A DNA stretch of 64,000 nt from Candidatus Aenigmatarchaeota archaeon (lineage in GTDB: Archaea > Aenigmatarchaeota > Aenigmatarchaeia > CG10238-14), in assembly GCA_026414305.1 (NCBI GenBank), contig JAOAJH010000001.1, forward strand, positions 1 through 64,000, in the 5' to 3' direction. Positions 1 through 8,949 of this stretch are shown here, piece by piece (position 1 is the stretch's first letter; each line of letters opens with the position of its first letter). The notes under the pieces are model-generated. The model was not told the origin of the DNA and did not search any database. It saw only the letters and a list, made by a program, of their open reading frames with translations. A program made the position numbers and the translations under genes.

Positions 1-334
1 GAATAGCAGGCTCGTTAGCAGAATAGCTTTTTGGCACTAGCTTGCTTAAAGGGGGGCAATAAGTACATCTACCGCCGCAATAGCCAGGTTTGCAGGAAAC
101 TGTTATGGTGGCCACGCCAGATATGGTTCTAGTTGGTTTTATTCCCATTATTTTGCTAAATTGCTCTAGCTGCTTTTTTGTAGCATACTTCAGTATATCC
201 GGATTAGTCGGTGATTCTTTCAGTCCATATTTTATGCATAACTCCTTTTTCAGCTTGTCTACCTCATCTTTACTGCTTATAGACCGTTTTTTCAATTCTT
301 TCAGGAATAGCTTTGCAAAATCCTTTTCAAGCAT
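1..334 (-). CDS. elp3: Elp3-like radical SAM/tRNA U34 carboxymethyltransferase, N-terminal part (truncated by window start)
   Basis: Manual reverse-strand translation from ATG at 334: MLEKDFAKLFLKELKKRS...SGVATITVSCKPGYCGGRCTYCPPLSKLVPKSYSANEPAI; Elp3-like CxxxxCxxxCxYC(P) region. Absent from the ORF track because it is cut by the edge. Confidence 0.85.
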   Translation of the reverse strand, partial: MLEKDFAKLFLKELKKRSISSKDEVDKLKKELCIKYGLKESPTNPDILKYATKKQLEQFSKIMGIKPTRTISGVATITVSCKPGYCGGRCTYCPPLSKLVPKSYSANEPAI

Positions 335-417
335 AACAGATTTATGTGTAATTTATATTTTTTAATAGTTATATTAAATTATTTCTATTGTATAGTAGTA
401 ACATTTATATATAAGTG

Positions 418-439
418 TCACTATAAAGTAATATAGTGA
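418..439. promoter_or_regulatory. Perfect inverted repeat TCACTATA-n6-TATAGTGA between TATA-like box (atttatatata) and small ORF
   Basis: Arms 418-425 and 432-439 are exact reverse complements; located just upstream of the ATG at 444. Confidence 0.6.
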
Positions 440-443
440 TTGA

Positions 444-611
444 ATGAATAAGCAAGATTTGTTAAGGCTAAGATTTTACAGAGAAGAGTTGTTTAATGCT
501 AAAAGCCAATTGTTCAAGGCTAAAAATGTTAGACAAGTGAAATACTTACAGGACAGAATAAACTTTTTACAAGAAAGAATAGCTGAAATTGAAAACAGCT
601 TCAAAAAGTGA
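444..611 (+). CDS. Small coiled-coil-like protein (55 aa)
   Basis: Manual translation MNKQDLLRLRFYREELFNAKSQLFKAKNVRQVKYLQDRINFLQERIAEIENSFKK*; TATA-like box plus palindrome upstream. Confidence 0.5.
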   Translation: MNKQDLLRLRFYREELFNAKSQLFKAKNVRQVKYLQDRINFLQERIAEIENSFKK

Positions 612-663
612 TTAACATGAAGCTGAAAATGGTTGATTATAGAATAAATGCTGATTTAAGCAA

Positions 664-1626
664 TCAAGATTTATCACGACTTTTGAAAGATTTGTATGAT
701 GAGTTATAGACATATTTTTCTATTGTCCTGCACGTTTTGCATATTTTTTCAGAGCTAGGCTCTTCACACCTCTCGCAAACATTTATTTCTTTACCAACAA
801 AATCGTGTTTTATTGATGAAGCTATTTTCTCACCGCTTTTGACTATAGAATATTTTATACCAGGAGACCTATCTTCAAGCTTGTTAAGAAAGTCTCTTGT
901 CTCCATCCTTAATGCATTAAAGTTTGCGTAAGGGCATTCATCAAAATAAGCAGGTATATCATTGATCACGGCATAAAGCGCAGATTCTTTCTCAGGTATC
1001 ATAAGCAGTGGCTTTATCCTTGGTATGAATTTTTTGTGATCAATGATTTTTGGAATACCGCCAAACCTTGCAAGCCTTAGCAAATCACCTTTCATGACAT
1101 TCATCAATATGCTTTGTGCTTCATCATCTAGATTATGACCGACAGCTATTTTGTTGGCATTCAATTCTCTTGCTTTTTGATTTAACAAATATCTTCTGAA
1201 TATTCCACATGGCCCGCACATGCTACCGTCTTTTAAATCTCTAGCTATTTTATCAATAGTTGTATGCAAACTTTGCTGGAAAGAAACTATATGATGCTCA
1301 ACACCTAAACGCTTGCAGAAATCTATGCATCCCTTCAAATTTTTATCTCTATATCCTTTAATCCCTTCATCTATTGTTATAGCTACTATTTCTACTTTAG
1401 GATTTTTTTCAAATATTTTCTTCAGGATGTAAAGAGTGTTTGATGAATCTTTACCGCCTGATAAACCAACAGCGATTTTATCACCATCTTCAACCATTTT
1501 AAATCTTCTTATAACTGTTTTTACTCTGTTTTCAATATTTTTGCTAAAACATCTCTTGCAATAATACCGACCTTCATTTATTCTAAAATATATGGCTTGA
1601 GCGCTGCAAGAGGAGCATCCCTTCAT
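664..1626 (-). CDS. ncsA: tRNA 2-thiolation protein, NcsA/Ctu1/TtuA family (ATP-binding PP-loop)
   Basis: PP-loop motif SGGKDS, paired Cys zinc motifs at N- and C-termini, GHNLDDEAQ motif. Confidence 0.85.
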   Translation of the reverse strand: MKGCSSCSAQAIYFRINEGRYYCKRCFSKNIENRVKTVIRRFKMVEDGDKIAVGLSGGKDSSNTLYILKKIFEKNPKVEIVAITIDEGIKGYRDKNLKGCIDFCKRLGVEHHIVSFQQSLHTTIDKIARDLKDGSMCGPCGIFRRYLLNQKARELNANKIAVGHNLDDEAQSILMNVMKGDLLRLARFGGIPKIIDHKKFIPRIKPLLMIPEKESALYAVINDIPAYFDECPYANFNALRMETRDFLNKLEDRSPGIKYSIVKSGEKIASSIKHDFVGKEINVCERCEEPSSEKICKTCRTIEKYVYNSSYKSFKSRDKS

Positions 1627-2258
1627 TTATTCACCTTACAAATTGCAATGATGTTTTTCTTAGACTCCTTTGTGATTTGAATGTTTTCAATTTCAAGCCC
1701 AGCAGCTTGAATATCTCTTTCCAGCTCATGTTTTGTATACAAGTGATAGTATCTTTTCAACCTATTCCCTCCTTTTTTCCATTCAACATAAACATCGCCA
1801 AAACTAAAAATATTTTTTAATAAATTTTTAACATGCATTAGCTGCCATCTATACCAAACAGATAAAAATATTTTTTTTCTCGCTACTCTTTTCATCTCTT
1901 CCAACGCTTTTATTCTGTCATTATTAACCAAATGATGAAGTGTAGCAGCACACAAGACAAAATCAAATGTTTTATTTTTTAAAGGAAGTGCTTTTGCGTC
2001 TGCCAATATTAAATCGATGTTAGCATTATTTTTTTCTATCATTTTTCTTGCTTGTTTTATCATATTTTTAGAAAAATCCAAACCAACGCATTTATAGCCT
2101 TTTCTCGCTATCGGTATCAAATTTCTGCAGTTACCACAACCAATATCAGTAGTACTGCCTCTAAAAATCTTAAAAGGTATATAATTGGCTGGTTTTGATC
2201 TAAAATTTGACCATGATTCTGCAATTTCATCATATGTTTGCCTTAAGTTTTTCATCAT
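1623..2258 (-). CDS. Trm9/ABH8-like SAM-dependent tRNA wobble-uridine methyltransferase
   Basis: TYDEIAESWSNFRSKP N-terminus, DIGCGNCRNL motif I, DVYVEWKKGGNRLKRYYHLYTKHEL C-terminal signature like Trm9. Confidence 0.75.
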   Translation of the reverse strand: MMKNLRQTYDEIAESWSNFRSKPANYIPFKIFRGSTTDIGCGNCRNLIPIARKGYKCVGLDFSKNMIKQARKMIEKNNANIDLILADAKALPLKNKTFDFVLCAATLHHLVNNDRIKALEEMKRVARKKIFLSVWYRWQLMHVKNLLKNIFSFGDVYVEWKKGGNRLKRYYHLYTKHELERDIQAAGLEIENIQITKESKKNIIAICKVNK

Positions 2259-2284
2259 ATAGAAATATAATCTAAATGCTTAAA

Positions 2285-2375
2285 TAGCCCCGAGCGGATT
2301 CGAACCGCTGTCAACGGGTCCAAAGCCCGCTATCCTTGGCCATTGTCCTAGTTAAACCATCTAGACGACGGGGCT
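2285..2375 (-). tRNA. tRNA-Gln (anticodon UUG) with ~17-nt D-loop insertion (2340-2356)
   Basis: Acceptor AGCCCCG/CGGGGCT, anticodon stem GCGGG-CTTTGGA-CCCGT, T-arm AGCGG-TTCGAAT-CCGCT; extra TTTAACTAGGACAATGG in the D-loop. Confidence 0.85.
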
Positions 2376-2419
2376 GTGAAATGGCTAATAATATAGAAAT
2401 CATAAGAATATTAAATATT

Positions 2420-2737
2420 TTAAGTTCTCTTTATAGTATCCTTTTTCTTTACAATCTGCCTTTCTATTTCATCCAAAACTTTCTCGACTGCATTAAGCAC
2501 CTTCCAGTCGCTGTGATCAGCATAAAACAGACCATGAGTTGTCTCAAGATAACATTTTATTTGATAATACTTGTGATCTCCCCTTTCCCTTAGTTTATCA
2601 GCGCTTAATTTAAACACTTTGATTGATTTTTCGCCAAACATCTTCTTGTATTTTTCAAGAAGCTTTTCAACCTTTTCTTTTATCAAATCTTTTGTTTCCA
2701 ATGTAAGCTTGTCAAAACCAGACATTTGTATATTCAT
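2420..2737 (-). CDS. HPF/YfiA (S30AE)-like ribosome-associated protein
   Basis: Size and beta-alpha pattern; '...YYQIKCYLETTHGLFYADHSDWKVLNAVEKVLDEIERQI' resembles S30AE C-terminal helix region. Confidence 0.6.
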   Translation of the reverse strand: MNIQMSGFDKLTLETKDLIKEKVEKLLEKYKKMFGEKSIKVFKLSADKLRERGDHKYYQIKCYLETTHGLFYADHSDWKVLNAVEKVLDEIERQIVKKKDTIKRT

Positions 2738-2800
2738 AAATGATTATTGAAAATTTTAGTTTAAAAAAATTCCCAATTAAAGATTTTAAGTAGAAATTCG

Positions 2801-3262
2801 ATGTTTTATGAAGATAATATGCTTTACAGCAACATAGATTGGAATGATATATTTGTCAAAGTCGCAGGAACAATATTTATACTACTTCCTGTGTTTATTT
2901 CTATATTTGTTTATTTGTGGGCACCTGAACATAGCATATATTCCCTTTTTGGTTTTCTTACAGAAATCTCTTTGATAGCGGGAATAATTGCTGATGAAAG
3001 TGATGTGCAAATGCATTCCATAATGACAATTTTCGGGCTTTTGGTTTCTTTGATCGAAGCCACCATATTTAGTGTAAATTTTGGATTTCAAAATGGTCTT
3101 GTAAGTTTTTTGATATATTGGTGGGTCTGGCTTTCATTATACTCAGCAGGCATTGAAATATCTTTAAAGACAGTCGAATTTTCAAAACTTTTTGGTTCAC
3201 TTATAATAACAGTTGGTAGTATTGCTACATTGTCTTGGTACTGGTTTTCATTCTTTTTCTAA
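2801..3262 (+). CDS. Multi-pass membrane protein, unknown
   Basis: Several hydrophobic segments in 153 aa ORF. Confidence 0.55.
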   Translation: MFYEDNMLYSNIDWNDIFVKVAGTIFILLPVFISIFVYLWAPEHSIYSLFGFLTEISLIAGIIADESDVQMHSIMTIFGLLVSLIEATIFSVNFGFQNGLVSFLIYWWVWLSLYSAGIEISLKTVEFSKLFGSLIITVGSIATLSWYWFSFFF

Positions 3263-3339
3263 AAATGGCATATGAATACGCTTAAAAGTTTTAATATCAA
3301 ATAAAGTTTAGTGAGTCGGATGGGTGAAAGTCGGACAAG

Positions 3340-3669
3340 GTGAATGTAAAACATTTTACAATTTCTAGTTTTAGCGATTTAAACAGAATAATTGGCGATG
3401 AAAAGGTAATACACTTGAGAAAGTTTGTGAGCAAAAAAGTTTTAAAATTAATAAATTCAAAATGTAAGAACGTCAATTTTGTTTCTGTTTCAGAAAAATT
3501 ATATTTGAAAAATAAAAAAACTATAGATGAGAGTAGTCTAAAAATAGTTGTTTTAAGAAGAAGTTCTGGTAGACCTAATTTAATAGAAAAGCTGATGCAT
3601 GAAAAGAATATGGATTTTAGTATGAAATTTAAATCTATTGGTATAAAAAATAAAGAGGTGTTTGTGTGA
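3340..3669 (+). CDS. Conserved-looking hypothetical protein upstream of thrS
   Basis: 109 aa ORF whose stop overlaps the GTG start of thrS (3666). Confidence 0.55.
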   Translation: MNVKHFTISSFSDLNRIIGDEKVIHLRKFVSKKVLKLINSKCKNVNFVSVSEKLYLKNKKTIDESSLKIVVLRRSSGRPNLIEKLMHEKNMDFSMKFKSIGIKNKEVFV

Positions 3670-5528
3670 GAATAATACAGCATCATGTTGATTTCATAGA
3701 ATACAGACCTATTGAAAAGGAAATTGATTTTGCAGAAGAGATAGAAAAAAAGAGTGTAAGATTTGATGACATTGTTGTTTTATTCACAAGCATAGAAGAG
3801 GGAGATAATGAAAGTGTTGCTAAGCATGCGATAAATCAGATAAAACAGTCGATTTCAAATCTAAAAGCAAATAAAATTTTGATATATCCATATGCGCATT
3901 TAAGCTCCCAACTTGCAAAGCCGTCAGAAGCATTTCATTTGCTTAAAAAAATGGAAGAATTTGCAAAAGAGCAGGGCATTCAAACTTTCAGAGCGCCGTT
4001 TGGATGGAACAAACAGTTTGAGTTGAAGACAAAGGCTCATCCGATGGCTGAGCAGTTTAAAGTTTTTACATCAGAACAAGCTAAAGAGGAGGAAGTATCT
4101 CAATCGCTAAAACAAGAAGAGAAGGTAAAATCAGAATGGTTTATACTAACACCTGATGGAAAATTAGTGGAAGCATTGAAATTTGATTTCAAAGGACATG
4201 AAAACCTCAAAAAATTCTTTAATTATGAATATGCCAAAGTCAGGGCGGTTTCTGATATACCGCCCCATGTAAAGTTAATGAAATCCTTGGAACTTGTTGA
4301 TTACGAACCCGGATCTGATCCAGGAAATTTTAGGTTTCTGCCTAAAGGAAGACTGATGAAATCTTTACTAGAGCAATGGATAACACAAAAAGTCATAAAG
4401 TATGGAGCAATGGAAGTTGAAACACCAATAATGTATGATTATGAACATCCTGCATTGAAGGAATACTTGAATAGATTTCCAGCAAGACAATACACAATAG
4501 AGTCAGCAAAGAAAAAGTTCTTTTTGAGATTTGCTGCATGTTTTGGCCAGTTTTTAACAATGTCATACTCTAATATTTCTTACAAAGATTTGCCAATGAA
4601 AATTTTTGAATTGACAAGGTATTCTTTTAGGCTTGAAAAGGCAGGAGAGCTTGTTGGATTGAGAAGATTGAGAGCATTCACGATGCCTGATATGCACACG
4701 TTGTGCAGAGATTTGAAAACAGCAAGAGAGGAATTTTACAATCAATTCAAATTAGGCGTTGATACATTGAAAGACTTAGAGATAAATAGTGAAGATTTTG
4801 AAGTTGCAATAAGGTTTACAAAAGATTTTTGGAATGAAAACAAAGATTTCGTAATATCGTTAGTGAAAATAGTAAACAAACCTGTTCTAATAGAAATGTG
4901 GAATTTCAGATATGCGTATTTCGACCCCAAGTTTGAATTTAATTTTGTTGACTCCATGGACAAAGCGTCAGCATTAACAACAGTACAGATAGATCATGAA
5001 AACGGAAAAAGGTTTAACATAGAGTACACAGATGAGGACGGCAAGAAAAAGAATCCATACATTTTGCATTGCTCTCCGTCGGGAAGTTTGGAAAGATGCT
5101 TTTATGCAATACTTGAAAAAAATTATATGAAATTTAAAAAAGGCGAAAACCCAGTTTTGCCTTTGTGGCTTTCGCCAACCCAAGTTAGACTATGTCCAAT
5201 GAACCAGGATTATGTTGAATACAGCAAGGAAATTATGGTTGAGTTAGAAAGAAACAATATAAGAGTTGACATAGACGACAGGAGTGAAAGAATACAGAAA
5301 AAAATAAGAGATGCCGAAATGGAATGGGTACCATACATTCTTGTTATAGGTAGGAATGAAAAAGAAACCAGGCAGTTTAATGTTAGAAAAAGACATGAAA
5401 AGAGCGTTGAAGTTAAGATGTCTATAGATCAGCTCATAAAAGAGATAAAATCAAAGACAGAAGGCAAACCTTTCAAAGAACTACCATTACCCAAGATGCT
5501 GTCTCAAAGACCTATTTTTATAGGATAA
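3666..5528 (+). CDS. thrS: Threonyl-tRNA synthetase (archaeal type)
   Basis: Class II aaRS motifs (FRLEKAGELVGLRRLRAFTMPDMHTLC; WLSPTQVRLCPMNQDYVEY anticodon-binding domain). Confidence 0.95.
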   Translation: MRIIQHHVDFIEYRPIEKEIDFAEEIEKKSVRFDDIVVLFTSIEEGDNESVAKHAINQIKQSISNLKANKILIYPYAHLSSQLAKPSEAFHLLKKMEEFAKEQGIQTFRAPFGWNKQFELKTKAHPMAEQFKVFTSEQAKEEEVSQSLKQEEKVKSEWFILTPDGKLVEALKFDFKGHENLKKFFNYEYAKVRAVSDIPPHVKLMKSLELVDYEPGSDPGNFRFLPKGRLMKSLLEQWITQKVIKYGAMEVETPIMYDYEHPALKEYLNRFPARQYTIESAKKKFFLRFAACFGQFLTMSYSNISYKDLPMKIFELTRYSFRLEKAGELVGLRRLRAFTMPDMHTLCRDLKTAREEFYNQFKLGVDTLKDLEINSEDFEVAIRFTKDFWNENKDFVISLVKIVNKPVLIEMWNFRYAYFDPKFEFNFVDSMDKASALTTVQIDHENGKRFNIEYTDEDGKKKNPYILHCSPSGSLERCFYAILEKNYMKFKKGENPVLPLWLSPTQVRLCPMNQDYVEYSKEIMVELERNNIRVDIDDRSERIQKKIRDAEMEWVPYILVIGRNEKETRQFNVRKRHEKSVEVKMSIDQLIKEIKSKTEGKPFKELPLPKMLSQRPIFIG

Positions 5529-5529
5529 A

Positions 5530-6348
5530 TTATTTTTTTGTTGGATGAGAATTTTCCCATATTAAATTGAAAACAGGATTTAGTATATCTCTTGATGCAT
5601 GTTCTGATTTTGTCCAGAACATCATGTGCTGAGTGTCATTTGTTTCTGGGTGGGACAAACTCATCATTGTTTGTTGACCATCTACTATAAAGAATTTGCC
5701 ACCTATTGATACTTTTTCATCAGATATTTTCCTTATTTCTGCAACTTCCTGCAATGCTTTTAATGCTTCGGAGCATGTGTCATCGATTTTTGACGCAATT
5801 TTTATTTCAATTCCCTTGTTTTTCAAATTTTTCAGCATTGTATAATGGTTTTCATAAAGTTCATTCAAGCCGGCTGGAGTTGTTACTATATTCACAGAAT
5901 TTGTTGCAGATTTGAACATAGAGTCAAGTTGCTGTAGAACAGAATATCTGCCTTTTAATGAACCGCTTATATCCTCAGGTGACACTGTTGTTAGCCCCTG
6001 TTTGTGAATTGCTTCCAACTCTTGAAGAAGACTGGATGCCTTTAATCTATCAATTCTATCCATTCTCATCTCAAAGTCTTGCTTTAGTTTTAATTTTACC
6101 CTTTCAAGTGCCTCTGCTGGTGGAACAGCAACATATTTCAATGGCTTTGAACTTTGCAGGATAACATATCCCTTTTCAGCCAAAGTTTGCAAAACATCGT
6201 ATGTTCTCGATCTAGGAACATTTGTTATTGTCGATAATTCGCCTGCTGTTGCAACACCTTTTGCAAGAAGAGCAACCCAAAGTTTTCTTTCATATAAATT
6301 CAAACCAATTCCTTTTAGTGTATCCATAAGTTGTGGAGAGCCCAACAT
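5530..6348 (-). CDS. TrmB-family transcriptional regulator
   Basis: N-terminal wHTH 'GIGLNLYERKLWVALLAKGVATAGELSTITNVPRSRTYDVLQTLAEKGYV'. Confidence 0.85.
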   Translation of the reverse strand: MLGSPQLMDTLKGIGLNLYERKLWVALLAKGVATAGELSTITNVPRSRTYDVLQTLAEKGYVILQSSKPLKYVAVPPAEALERVKLKLKQDFEMRMDRIDRLKASSLLQELEAIHKQGLTTVSPEDISGSLKGRYSVLQQLDSMFKSATNSVNIVTTPAGLNELYENHYTMLKNLKNKGIEIKIASKIDDTCSEALKALQEVAEIRKISDEKVSIGGKFFIVDGQQTMMSLSHPETNDTQHMMFWTKSEHASRDILNPVFNLIWENSHPTKK

Positions 6349-6429
6349 TTTATTACCTCTTATTACTTTATAATAGACATATATTTAAAAATTAATATTT
6401 TTACGACAATTTCAAGATTAATTTTGTTT

Positions 6430-8139
6430 CTATTTATTTTTAGATTTTTTTTGTATTTTGTAAAGATATTTTATTCTTTCTATGCTATCTACATCTTCAA
6501 CACTTTTATCGCTTCTCAAGCTTATAAATCTAGGGAATCTAAGCGCAAAACCCGACTCATAGTTTGGCGATTTTTGTATTTCCTGATAATCAACAGATAT
6601 TACAACTTTTGGCTTTATTTTAACTTGACCCCCTTTTTCAGAAATCACAAGTGGCTTTAAAATTTCTGTCAATTCTTTGAATGTTACATCATTTTCCTGT
6701 GATTTTTTCTCCTTTACACCAGTTCCGAGCATTCCGCACTCGAGAAACTTGCCAGTCTTTTCATCTCTACATCCAAGTATGAATGACCCCATCCAGCCAG
6801 TTCGCTTTCCAGTTCCCCACAAAGCACCTATTATTGCCAAATCAAGTGTTTCCATCGTAGGTTTTAACTTGTACCATCCACCCACACGCCTGCCAAAAAC
6901 ATATTTAGATTCGATTACTTTGAGAAATAATCCCTCCTGCTTTGAATCAATCGATTCTTTGTAAAATCTTTCTATTTCTTTGGCGCTATCTGTTACAATT
7001 TGCCTTGCAATGACAAATTTGTTTGGAATTTCTTTTACAATTTCTTTTAAAATCTTTCTTCTTTCTAAAAGCGGTTTGTCCAAAACTTGTTCATCTTCAA
7101 CAACCAAAACATCAAACAGATTTATTTGTATGGGAATTTCTTTGACCATTTTTTCAATATCATATTTTCGTTGAATCCTTTGCGACAATGTTTGGAAAGG
7201 CATAGGTTGACCTTTTTTATCTATGCCAACAACTTCTCCCTCAACAACACATTTTTTCACTTTAATACATTCCTTACATAATTTTACCAAGTCAGGAAAC
7301 TGTTTTGTTACATTTTCCAGTCTTCTTGTATAAATCCAAATTTTTTCGCCGTCTTTATGTATCTGAGCCCTCATGCCATCATATTTGAATTCGGCTGCAA
7401 TTTTTCCGAATTTTTGAATTATTTCATCAACACTTTCCACCTTTTCGCCAAGCATTACTTGGACGGGCTGACCTATTTTTATTTTCATTTTTTTCAACCC
7501 GTTAATTCCATTTTTCTTTGCTATTATAGCAATCTCACCAAAATCTGGATATATGTTCATTGCATATTCTACAGCATCTTTTGCGTCTTTAGAATCATCC
7601 AAAAATGCCTTTGCAATAGCATCTCTTATTATACCTTCGGCAACGCCAACTCTCAAATCACCTAATATCGTCCTAACAACATATTTTGCTTCTTTCGGAC
7701 TTGCTGATGAAATCAACTCAGAAATAAGATTTAGTTTTTTTTCTTGTGTCCCAGAACCCTCAATAAAAGCCAATTGCTTAAGATTATCAAATACATTTTC
7801 AAGTTCAAGTTCTTTTTTAACAAGCAATGATTGCTTTCTCGATTCTGTTAGCTTTTCAACTACATTACCTAGATCTCCAGAACTTTTAAATTCTTCCTCA
7901 ATGTCTTTTATGTCATAACCGGTTGACTTTGATATTGCTTTCATCATCATTTGCAATGCTATGCCTAATTCATAACCATAAAACTTTGGAAAGACAATAC
8001 CCTGAACAAGCATCATTACAATTTGAATGTCTTTATCTGTTTGTTTTTTTATAAAATCAGCGATTATTTCTGCCTTTTTTATTTTTGATGGGTTTTTTTC
8101 AAGCTCTTCGTAGATTTTGACCAATTCAATATATTTCAT
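6430..8139 (-). CDS. lig: ATP-dependent DNA ligase
   Basis: Adenylation motif AAEFKYDGMRAQIHKDG; C-terminal OB-fold motifs. Confidence 0.95.
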   Translation of the reverse strand: MKYIELVKIYEELEKNPSKIKKAEIIADFIKKQTDKDIQIVMMLVQGIVFPKFYGYELGIALQMMMKAISKSTGYDIKDIEEEFKSSGDLGNVVEKLTESRKQSLLVKKELELENVFDNLKQLAFIEGSGTQEKKLNLISELISSASPKEAKYVVRTILGDLRVGVAEGIIRDAIAKAFLDDSKDAKDAVEYAMNIYPDFGEIAIIAKKNGINGLKKMKIKIGQPVQVMLGEKVESVDEIIQKFGKIAAEFKYDGMRAQIHKDGEKIWIYTRRLENVTKQFPDLVKLCKECIKVKKCVVEGEVVGIDKKGQPMPFQTLSQRIQRKYDIEKMVKEIPIQINLFDVLVVEDEQVLDKPLLERRKILKEIVKEIPNKFVIARQIVTDSAKEIERFYKESIDSKQEGLFLKVIESKYVFGRRVGGWYKLKPTMETLDLAIIGALWGTGKRTGWMGSFILGCRDEKTGKFLECGMLGTGVKEKKSQENDVTFKELTEILKPLVISEKGGQVKIKPKVVISVDYQEIQKSPNYESGFALRFPRFISLRSDKSVEDVDSIERIKYLYKIQKKSKNK

Positions 8140-8173
8140 AAATTAATAACAACATTGTTAAAATTTATTATTC

Positions 8174-8926
8174 TTGTTTTACCAATCAATTATTATGGAT
8201 GTTTTTGACGCAATTGAGAGTAGAGTTAATGTCAAAGTTTTTGACAAAAGAGATGTTCCAGAAGAGTTGATAGCTCAGGTTCTTATGGCAGGAACATTTG
8301 CTGCATCAGCTGGAGACATTCAACCATGGGAATTTGTTGTTGTAAAAGAAAAATCAGCAAAAACAGAAATATCTTTAGCTTGCCTAAGACAGAGACATGT
8401 AGAGGATGCGCCATTATTGATAATAGTATGCGCAAACCTTGAAAAAGTTGCATTAAAGTTTGGGCAACGAGGCAAAGAATTTTATGCTATACAAGACACG
8501 GGCGCTTGCATACAAAACATGCTTTTGGCAGCACATGCTTTAGGATTGGGTGCTTCTTGGGTTCATGCGTTTGAAGAGGAAGCCATAAAAAGAATACTGA
8601 AATTACCAGATAAAATCAAACCTTTAGGTGTTTTGACAATAGGGTTCCCACTTCCTTATGAAAAATATTACAAAACAGAAGTCATACCATTCGAGAACAT
8701 ATCATGGTCTGAAGAATATGGTAAAGAGCTTCCATGGTTTTTAAAAGAAGATTGGAAAGACAGGTTTGCTTTGAGAAAATCCATCTATAATACTGTCAAA
8801 GATGCTGAAATAAAGGTACCAGAGATAAAAATACAGGCACAGGATCAAAAAAAGAAAAAACAAAATGGAAACATATACAACAAAGTTTTGGATTTAATAA
8901 AAAGGTTGAGACAAAGAAAAACTTAA
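8174..8926 (+). CDS. Nitroreductase family protein
   Basis: DVFDAIESRVNVKVFDKRDVPEELI..., SAGDIQPWEFVVVK, GLGASWVHAF; likely start at 8195. Confidence 0.85.
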   Translation: MFYQSIIMDVFDAIESRVNVKVFDKRDVPEELIAQVLMAGTFAASAGDIQPWEFVVVKEKSAKTEISLACLRQRHVEDAPLLIIVCANLEKVALKFGQRGKEFYAIQDTGACIQNMLLAAHALGLGASWVHAFEEEAIKRILKLPDKIKPLGVLTIGFPLPYEKYYKTEVIPFENISWSEEYGKELPWFLKEDWKDRFALRKSIYNTVKDAEIKVPEIKIQAQDQKKKKQNGNIYNKVLDLIKRLRQRKT

Positions 8927-8949
8927 TATAGGGAAAACAATTTATTATT

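Noticed and set aside
617-709. 30-aa ORF MKLKMVDYRINADLSNQDLSRLLKDLYDEL
   Set aside because: Very short and overlaps the 3' end of ncsA on the other strand; insufficient support.
2336-2593. 85-aa plus-strand ORF
   Set aside because: Starts inside tRNA-Gln and is antisense to the HPF-like gene.
3297-3686. 129-aa minus-strand ORF
   Set aside because: Antisense shadow of 3340..3669; composition is low-complexity F/L/S, as for many shadow ORFs in this AT-rich window.
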